Shown here: piece after piece, positions 23,740 through 29,442 of the stretch
Position numbering within the stretch: the first letter of the stretch is position 1
Layout: every line of letters begins with the position of its first letter
From: Deltaproteobacteria bacterium
GTDB lineage: Bacteria; Bdellovibrionota_C; UBA2361; J135
DNA length: 29,442 nt
Assembly: GCA_020635175.1 (NCBI GenBank)
Contig: JACKAH010000021.1
Coordinates: forward strand, 1 to 29,442
Reading direction: 5' to 3'
Translations under genes and position numbers: made by a program
Notes under the pieces: model-generated
Database searches by the model: none
What the model was told of the DNA's origin: nothing
What the model saw: the letters and a program-made list of their open reading frames with translations, nothing else

Positions 23740-24387
23740 CTAAAGGTTAGTGGAGCTCTCGCTTAAATAAGCTAACAACTCAGCAGGGGAATCAATCAAT
23801 CTATCACTGCCTGCCTCAGCTAGCTCCACAGCAGTTCCATAGCCCCATAGTACCCCGATGCAGTGTGCGCCAACCATCTTACCCGCCTGCATATCATGCG
23901 ATCTATCGCCTACCATGACCAAAGGCTTTTGAGGATCTTCGAGTTTTTTAATCTCAACTAAAAGCTCATCTTTAGTTTTATCAGTACCACAACCAAACAC
24001 TGCCTTAAAATATTGAGCCAAATTGAAATGCTCGATTACATCTTTTGCAATCTCCTGCTTTTTAGCAGTAGCAACATAAAGACACATATTCAGATCGCTT
24101 AGTGATTCTAAAAGTGTCTCGATACCTGGGTACAGAGTATTTTGCTTATAGCCTATAGCTCCGTAATGCTCTCTATAGTAAGCAACACCATCAGTAATTA
24201 TTGATTGCTCTTGAGTTGATAACAGATCAGCAAAAACAAGATCTAATCTTGGGCCGATGTATTTTAGTAACAAATGCGAATCTCTTGTCTCATGACCCAA
24301 TTTTTGCAGCGAATAATTGATCGATGCAGCGATCCCCTCTGCTGGGTCACTAATCGTACCGTCTAAGTCAAAAGCGATAATTGTCAT
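23740..24387 (-). CDS. HAD-family phosphatase, phosphoglycolate phosphatase-like
   Basis: A 215-residue HAD hydrolase. Motif I is 'FDLDGTISDP' (residues 6-15) with the nucleophile Asp at 6 and acid/base Asp at 8; 'VATAKKQE' near 106 is motif II; the Lys of 'DKTKDELL' is motif III; 'MVGDRSHDMQAG' near 160 is motif IV. The helical cap between motifs I and II is the Gph/PGP type ('IAASINYSLQKLGHE'). These enzymes hydrolyse phosphoglycolate or similar small phosphate esters in the cytoplasm. The substrate cannot be fixed by sequence. A TATATA-type hexamer six bases before the ATG, with TTCGAG 17 bases further up, fits the window's short-leader pattern. Confidence 0.88.
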   Translation of the reverse strand: MTIIAFDLDGTISDPAEGIAASINYSLQKLGHETRDSHLLLKYIGPRLDLVFADLLSTQEQSIITDGVAYYREHYGAIGYKQNTLYPGIETLLESLSDLNMCLYVATAKKQEIAKDVIEHFNLAQYFKAVFGCGTDKTKDELLVEIKKLEDPQKPLVMVGDRSHDMQAGKMVGAHCIGVLWGYGTAVELAEAGSDRLIDSPAELLAYLSESSTNL

Positions 24388-24455
24388 AGCGCATATATAT
24401 ACTACCTAAGCTCATTCTCGAACCCGTTAGTCAAATGAGTATCTCGAAATCTCAC

Positions 24456-25484
24456 CTATTTAAGCTGCGCTGTAAGCTCCTCAATCTGAAGCCTAAGATC
24501 ATCTATCTCTGCGTCTTTTTCTTCTCTGAGTTCACGCAAAGCTTCAACAATCAATGCTTCAAATCCCTTAACTGAAACTCTCTTATATCCATCAGCACCT
24601 TCAAGTACCCACTCTGGGAATACACGCTCTACTTCTTGAGCAATCATCCCGGTCTGCACACCAGGTAACTCATGAACCTCTTCAGGATTAATATACTCAA
24701 AAGTTACGCCCCTAAGCGCTAACACCTTATCTAAGGAATTCTCTAGCGATGCCACATTCTTTTTAAGCCTAGCATCAGAAGCAACTGCCCATGAACCACC
24801 ACCTGGCTTAGCGGCTGTTCCATTTACTTCAAAATCGAAGCTTGGATTATCTGTCTTGATTCCAGTATTTCCTGTTTCGAGCACAGTAATGCCTGCATTA
24901 TTACGTCCATAAAGTCGTAACTTACTATTCTGTGGAATGGCTTTGACTGTAAAGAAATTAGTTGCGTTATCGTACCAGATCTCTCCAGCGCCTGAACCCG
25001 TGCTTGTTTCAAAACGAATATTAGCAGTGCCCGCTACGTCAGTAGTTTGAAGAAGGAATCTAACATTTGGTTCACTTCCTTCTATATCTAGCATTCCTCC
25101 TGGATTAGCAGTTCCGAGACCAAGGTAACCATTTTCATAGAAAGCATCGTTGCCACTTAACATAAATGGAGAAGCTCCATCTGCACCAGTTGGTCCAACA
25201 GGTCCGACTGGCCCTTGAGGACCATCTACACCTTGAGGTCCCTGAGCTCCATCTGCACCGGTATCACCCTTTGGACCTTGAGGTCCAACAGTCGTTGGAG
25301 CAAGAGAGGTTACGTTATCTTTGGTAAAATCAGAAAAGCCTTTTTCAGGTTTGCATTTCTTTTGGATCAGCAACTCTCCAGTTGCCTCCTTTAAACAGAC
25401 TCGCTTCGGTTTAGCAAACGTCACAGAAGGTAAAATAGCGATTGATAGTAAAATCAAAAGAGAAGAGCCAAAGTACTTATGCAT
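24456..25484 (-). CDS. Secreted collagen-like protein with peptidase S74 intramolecular chaperone domain
   Basis: A 342-residue protein from the ATG at 25484, where GGAGGA lies a few bases upstream; the in-frame TTG four codons earlier is itself part of that site. A signal peptide ('LLILLSIAILPSVTFA') is followed by a basic segment, then a collagen-like run of Gly-X-Y triplets (near residues 68-103, with GPQGPKGDTGADG as its start), a beta-rich region, and a C-terminal S74/endosialidase-type chaperone domain with 'DARLKKNVASLENSLDKV', 'TGMIAQEVERVFPEW' and a terminal coiled coil. The S74 domain trimerises and folds the fibre and then cuts itself off, usually at a Ser in this region. The trimer is probably exposed on the cell surface. 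It is a cellular gene here and not a phage tail: no phage genes are near. Confidence 0.85.
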   Translation of the reverse strand: MHKYFGSSLLILLSIAILPSVTFAKPKRVCLKEATGELLIQKKCKPEKGFSDFTKDNVTSLAPTTVGPQGPKGDTGADGAQGPQGVDGPQGPVGPVGPTGADGASPFMLSGNDAFYENGYLGLGTANPGGMLDIEGSEPNVRFLLQTTDVAGTANIRFETSTGSGAGEIWYDNATNFFTVKAIPQNSKLRLYGRNNAGITVLETGNTGIKTDNPSFDFEVNGTAAKPGGGSWAVASDARLKKNVASLENSLDKVLALRGVTFEYINPEEVHELPGVQTGMIAQEVERVFPEWVLEGADGYKRVSVKGFEALIVEALRELREEKDAEIDDLRLQIEELTAQLK

Positions 25485-25507
25485 AGTTTCCTCCAACAGT
25501 TATGAGC

Positions 25508-25526
25508 AAGAGAGGGGTTCTCTCTT
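25508..25526 (-). promoter_or_regulatory. Leader hairpin upstream of the collagen/S74 gene
   Basis: Perfect seven-base arms AAGAGAG (25508-25514) and CTCTCTT (25520-25526) enclose a five-base loop, 24-42 bases before the ATG. No T-tract follows on the minus strand, so a terminator is less likely than a leader stem. Confidence 0.45.
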
Positions 25527-25590
25527 AAACGAAATCGTTGAGGAATATAACCATAGGGCCGACATTTGAGTCAATTGTATAGGAGAAAAA

Positions 25591-26136
25591 CTAAACTATC
25601 TCGCCCTTCGCATCGATCAATTTTGCCGATTTTATCAATAAAAAAGCAGTTCCAAAGAAAAACAAGCCAAGCACTAACGGTACAGTTGTAGACCACTGCA
25701 TGCCATTACTGATAACAGCAGAGGTAGGTGAGTTAGGATCATAAAAAATAGTTATGGCTTTACCTTGTGGGTAAATTTCTTTTCTCTCTACATCAGCCTC
25801 TTCTCTTTCATTAAACATACTAGAAGCCGTATAACCGGTCCCTAGTGAATACCTACTTGATGTGTATGGAATACCATCTACATTATAGCTGTAGGTCACT
25901 TCATAATAATACTGTTTATCAGAATCTGTCTTAATCCGATTACGAGCACCATCTATATAGCGCCACCTAACTACACTAGAGACAACCTGAGCATCAGCCT
26001 GTGGCCAACTAACGCTCTCCATAGCTGACTTAATAAAAAAGACACCAAACACTACAAGGGCCACACCTAGCACCCCTAAGACATAACCAGAAATTCGCAA
26101 AATCTTAGAATTTCCCTCTGCTGCTTGAGTACTCAT
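25591..26136 (-). CDS. DUF3592 family membrane protein
   Basis: A 181-residue protein with two membrane helices, at about residues 16-37 and 150-170, and an extracytoplasmic domain between them. The middle shows the DUF3592 pattern: 'SWPQADAQVVSSVV' , 'YYYEVTYSYNVDGIPYTSSRY', and 'YPQGKAITIFYDPNSPTSAVI'. The function of the family is unknown; it sits in the envelope. Its ATG overlaps the stop of the previous gene (ATGA), which points to a coupled operon with the gene ending at 26133. Confidence 0.85.
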   Translation of the reverse strand: MSTQAAEGNSKILRISGYVLGVLGVALVVFGVFFIKSAMESVSWPQADAQVVSSVVRWRYIDGARNRIKTDSDKQYYYEVTYSYNVDGIPYTSSRYSLGTGYTASSMFNEREEADVERKEIYPQGKAITIFYDPNSPTSAVISNGMQWSTTVPLVLGLFFFGTAFLLIKSAKLIDAKGEIV

Positions 26137-26933
26137 TTAAAAAATCTCCTATACAACATATAAACTAGAAAAATAATCACTGGTATAATCAGTGGAGAAA
26201 CACCACTAATAGCTATAGCGATTAGGGCTGCAGAAAATAACACTCCAAGTAAAACAACGACCGCAAATAGCCCTAAAAATATAAGCCAAGGCTTCTCCCT
26301 TATAAGCTTCTCAACTCGAGACGGTGATATAACCTTACGAGTCCTATATCTTTCACTTGCCTCAGCAAGTGTAAGCATTGATTCAAGTGTTGACTTACAG
26401 AACTCAAGTGTAATTGTTGATAAAGGCATACGACAGCTAAATGTTGCTGTGCCGTTAGAGTCTGTACCTGGGAAAAATCCAAAAACTATACTGCTAGCAT
26501 TTTTAAGTGCTAAAAAATCGCCACTGAGCACTCTTTGAGCTTCTAGATCAGAAGCAAACTCTCTGGCCCATTCCTTATCGCAGGTAAAAAGAGATAACTC
26601 TTGGGGCAAACCACTGCCAACATCAAGCGGTTCTAAAGAAACAAGACTTCTAAGTTTTTGAGCAAACTTAGAGCTAACATCATCTCTAGTAGCTGAAAAA
26701 CGAGTTGAGATTTTAGTTCCAACTTCTATCACAACCTGATGACCGACATACTGACGAGTTCTAACGTCCTGATTATGATACTTAGCTCGTGTACGTTTAG
26801 AAAATAGCACCGAGATCTCTCGCCCCTGAGACTTCCCCTTCCACTTCTGATTATATCCACCACTACTAACTGGCTCTAAACCGATCTCACGGAGGTAATG
26901 ATCTACTTCTTTAATATTATCTGGCTTTTCCAT
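26133..26933 (-). CDS. Membrane protein of unknown function
   Basis: A 266-residue protein from the ATG at 26933; the frame also has a GTG at 26978 that would add 15 residues. About 210 residues of soluble domain precede two C-terminal membrane helices ('IFLGLFAVVVLLGVLFSAAL' and 'VSPLIIPVIIFLVYMLY'). The soluble part mixes helices and strands and matches no family I recognise; 'HQVVIEVGTKIS' is a strand pair. It is coupled by a four-base overlap to the DUF3592 gene that follows, so the two probably act together in the membrane. Confidence 0.6.
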   Translation of the reverse strand: MEKPDNIKEVDHYLREIGLEPVSSGGYNQKWKGKSQGREISVLFSKRTRAKYHNQDVRTRQYVGHQVVIEVGTKISTRFSATRDDVSSKFAQKLRSLVSLEPLDVGSGLPQELSLFTCDKEWAREFASDLEAQRVLSGDFLALKNASSIVFGFFPGTDSNGTATFSCRMPLSTITLEFCKSTLESMLTLAEASERYRTRKVISPSRVEKLIREKPWLIFLGLFAVVVLLGVLFSAALIAIAISGVSPLIIPVIIFLVYMLYRRFFK

Positions 26934-27023
26934 CAATAACGTCTTTACGGATATTTTTAGATAAAGTGACGCTAGCACAGAAGGCTATTGCTTTAGAATG
27001 GTCAATTAGTCCCCGTCCCGGAG

Positions 27024-29442
27024 CTAGTGCTTCACTTCACACACATACTCAACCATTTTCCCAGCCCGTAACCAATTGATCCAAGTAGAGATCCTCTTGT
27101 CAGGGTAGATAGCAGCAAGCATTTTTCTATAGCTGTCTAACTGTGAAATGTATTGCTTGCCATTCTCCAAAAAATCATCCCCTTTGCATATTCCCGACTT
27201 GTGATCAATTACGACTAATTCATCGTCTGTCTCTAAAAGCAAGTCTATCTCTCCCTCATAGCGAGTCTCTCCTAAAATGGCCTTAGCATGGACCTCAGTG
27301 CCAATCTTAGAATTAGCCCAACGCGTCTGAAGCACCTCTCGAATACTACTCGCAGACGCGCAAAGCTCATCTGTATCTATCTCTTCACTGAATTTCCAAT
27401 CACGAAGTAGCAACGTTGCGTTCTTATGTAGTTCTTGGGGATCTAAAAAGCTAAACATTGAAGCATAAAATACATGCAAAAGATCCCCCACTTTCTGAGG
27501 ATCTAGTTCAGAAGAAAAACATAACTTAACTGGAACATCAACTATCTCACCCACTGACCAGTGTTTAATTTGCTCCGCATCTAACGTCGCAGCACTTGGA
27601 GAAATTGCAAACGGAGCAGGAGAAAAATCACTAGCCATAGGCTGTGGCCATAAAACATCCTTATTTACAACCTGGACGGCTGGACTATCAGCCCCCTCTA
27701 AATCAAGTTCTACTTCCCTGTAAGCGCACTGAAACTCTTTACTGCCAATTTTTAAGGGCTCTCCCTCACTAGAAGGAAATTGAAGTAGTACTTCGCCAGA
27801 TTCATCACTTAAAGCGCCAAGAAACTGATTTTTGATATCACCTCTAGCACTTAAATTTCGGACAAAAATAATCTGCTCCCGAGCACGTGTCATTCCAACG
27901 TAGAGCAATCTACGCAGCTCTGCCTGATCCTGTTGTTTGATTTGAGAAGACTCACTACTAAGTGAAATTTTTCTATTTACCCAGTCTACTTTACTTCTGA
28001 TGCCATAGTTGTTCTCACCAAAAACCCAAGGCAGATACAGTAGAGCCCTGTCCTTAAGAGGATCTGCTGGATTGAATTCTTTTTGATTAACTATTCTGAC
28101 ACCGAATTGATCTGCTGGTCTGTTTTGTTTCTCCAAATCACACAAAATTACAACAGGCCACTCTAGCCCTTTTGACCGATGATAGGTAGTGACTGTAACA
28201 ACATCGCCACCGTCACGAGCATCTCGCCCATCTTTACGTTTAATCAGACTTTCCAGTTCGCTCAAAAAACCCACCACGCTACACGGCTGCTGCGCGTTGG
28301 CAGTTTGCTCTTCGTACCGTTTGCATAAAAACAATAACGAATTCACATTCTGAAGCTGCTCCTTAGAGCTAGAAAACTTAGCTAGGTAGTCTTCAATACC
28401 TGAGATACTTATTACCTTCGCTAACATTTCATACGGGGTGCGATCGGTCACATCAAGATTCTTAAGAGATTCAATTGCGTCAAATAGAGGTAGAACCTTT
28501 TCTTTTTGTAGGGAATCAGAAACGATTTTAAGAGGGTCAGCACCAAAAAATATCATCAGTTCAGCTTGTGCAAGTGTGTCATCGGGATACACAGCTAACC
28601 TTAGCGCTGCTATACAGGCGCATATCTCTGGATGCAACATGATATCGTCATCAGCCACACTCACTTTTACATCCAATGCTTCTAATTCTTTGGCCAAGCT
28701 TTGTGCACTCGCATTAGTTCGCATTAAAATAGCTATATCTGCTGGTCTAATAACCCTGTGTGCATTTGTAGCTTTATCAAATATCTGAGTATCTGAATTA
28801 AGCAGATTCTGTACCTCCCTAGCTAACCCAGCCATTCGATTTTGGGCATTTTTATCTGTCTGAGACCATACAGTCAGAGGGGTACTTAAAGTATTTAGAG
28901 CAGCTTTCGACTCCAAGCGCACATTTTGCTCATCAATTCGATCTTTACGAAACGCATGACTAAAAAGCTCTGAATTAAAATCTACTAATTCCTTAGTAGA
29001 TCTATAGTTAGCATCAAGAATTTTAGCACTTGTTGAGCCCTGGATGGCGCTAAGCACGGATAGCATCAGCTCAGGATCTGCTCCCTGGAAGCCAAATATG
29101 CTTTGCTTAGGATCACCAACCCAGATACTTTTCTTAGCTATCTCTGCAATTTTTAGAAAAATTGCTAACTGAATCGGATTACTATCTTGAAACTCATCAA
29201 CAAGAAAAAGATCCACCTCCCCCTCTAGTCGTTTCAAATGAGCATCTTCGCTCAGTATCTCAAGAGCCATGCGCTCTTGGTCGCCAAAATCCATAACCCC
29301 AAGATTCTTTTTTAGCTCCTGATAATCAACAAGTGCTTTTTCAGCAATCTTGAAACTAAGCTCTATAAGCTCTTCGTATTCAGCTCTAAACTCACTACAT
29401 GCACTGAGTTTATCAGCACACGCAATGATCGGTGTATAGATA
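27024..29442 (-). CDS. AddA/RecB-type UvrD helicase-nuclease (5' partial)
   Basis: The frame is open to the window's right edge, so the start and the Walker A motif lie outside; the ATG at 29294 is internal. It encodes a superfamily 1A helicase: 'FLVDEFQDSNPIQ' (motif II), 'SIWVGDPKQSIFGFQGADP' (III), 'TTYHRSKGLEWPVVIL' (V), and 'RRLLYVGMTRAREQIIFV' (VI). The C-terminus has a RecB-type nuclease, with 'EGEIDLLLETDDELVVIDHKSG' containing the metal-binding Asp and the D-x-K pair. This is the architecture of AddA or RecB, which unwinds and trims double-strand breaks for recombination in the cytoplasm, together with AddB or RecC. The partner gene is not in the window. Whether it is addA or recB cannot be settled from this part. 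Confidence 0.88.
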   Translation of the reverse strand, partial: IYTPIIACADKLSACSEFRAEYEELIELSFKIAEKALVDYQELKKNLGVMDFGDQERMALEILSEDAHLKRLEGEVDLFLVDEFQDSNPIQLAIFLKIAEIAKKSIWVGDPKQSIFGFQGADPELMLSVLSAIQGSTSAKILDANYRSTKELVDFNSELFSHAFRKDRIDEQNVRLESKAALNTLSTPLTVWSQTDKNAQNRMAGLAREVQNLLNSDTQIFDKATNAHRVIRPADIAILMRTNASAQSLAKELEALDVKVSVADDDIMLHPEICACIAALRLAVYPDDTLAQAELMIFFGADPLKIVSDSLQKEKVLPLFDAIESLKNLDVTDRTPYEMLAKVISISGIEDYLAKFSSSKEQLQNVNSLLFLCKRYEEQTANAQQPCSVVGFLSELESLIKRKDGRDARDGGDVVTVTTYHRSKGLEWPVVILCDLEKQNRPADQFGVRIVNQKEFNPADPLKDRALLYLPWVFGENNYGIRSKVDWVNRKISLSSESSQIKQQDQAELRRLLYVGMTRAREQIIFVRNLSARGDIKNQFLGALSDESGEVLLQFPSSEGEPLKIGSKEFQCAYREVELDLEGADSPAVQVVNKDVLWPQPMASDFSPAPFAISPSAATLDAEQIKHWSVGEIVDVPVKLCFSSELDPQKVGDLLHVFYASMFSFLDPQELHKNATLLLRDWKFSEEIDTDELCASASSIREVLQTRWANSKIGTEVHAKAILGETRYEGEIDLLLETDDELVVIDHKSGICKGDDFLENGKQYISQLDSYRKMLAAIYPDKRISTWINWLRAGKMVEYVCEVKH

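Noticed and set aside
24456..25484. Prophage tail fibre
   Set aside because: The S74 domain is common in phage, but a signal peptide is present and no phage gene lies near.

Overview
The window is about 29.4 kb of low-GC, gene-dense bacterial DNA. Most of it looks near 40% G+C, with one sharply GC-rich island. The organism is probably a Gram-negative bacterium: there are Sec signal peptides, a lipoprotein, a periplasmic binding protein, a membrane glycosyltransferase with a large extracytoplasmic domain, and RsmE. Nothing here fixes the taxon. A poorly characterised, perhaps deltaproteobacterial-grade lineage is only a guess. No rRNA, tRNA, CRISPR array, transposase or integrase was seen.

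Layout. 1-3190: the end of a branched-chain amino-acid-type binding protein, a secreted lectin/FGE-like protein, a TauE/SafE permease and a frameshifted ceramidase-like membrane hydrolase. 3370-4165: a self-contained GC-rich cassette carrying a P-loop kinase-like gene and a perfect intrinsic terminator. 4218-5784: a small membrane protein, an ankyrin lipoprotein and a phosphodiester-glycosidase-family protein. 5886-6152: a probable structured non-coding RNA on the minus strand with its own terminator. 6396-8305: small coiled-coil proteins, a phosphoribosyltransferase-like protein and a small secreted protein. 8581-12638: a membrane pseudokinase with helical repeats, rsmE and a GT2 glycosyltransferase. 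12744-13619: a thrombospondin type 3 calcium-binding protein. 13625-18207 (minus): a probable surface-glycan operon made of an Arg/Asn/Gly-rich protein, a double GT2, a small membrane protein and a GT-C-like transferase. 18582-20078: an unknown protein and a Cas4-like nuclease divided into two membrane-anchored ORFs. 20090-26933 (minus): unknown proteins, a zinc peptidase, a 2OG-Fe(II) oxygenase, a Gph-like phosphatase, a collagen/S74 secreted protein, a DUF3592 protein and a partner membrane protein. 27024-end (minus): an AddA/RecB-type helicase-nuclease cut by the window edge.

How the genes fit together. Envelope and surface functions dominate: glycosyltransferases, secreted repeat proteins and a secreted peptidase. 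DNA-end processing is represented by the AddA/RecB-like enzyme and the split Cas4-like nuclease, which lie apart and need not be linked. Several genes have a -10-like hexamer 5-9 nt before the start codon and no Shine-Dalgarno site, which suggests leaderless transcripts. Convergent pairs are packed with 0-11 nt between stop codons in four of five cases. The palindrome AGATCT is several-fold more frequent than composition predicts.

The items most worth following up are the structured RNA, the split membrane Cas4-like nuclease, the GC-rich cassette, the AGATCT excess and the pseudokinase.
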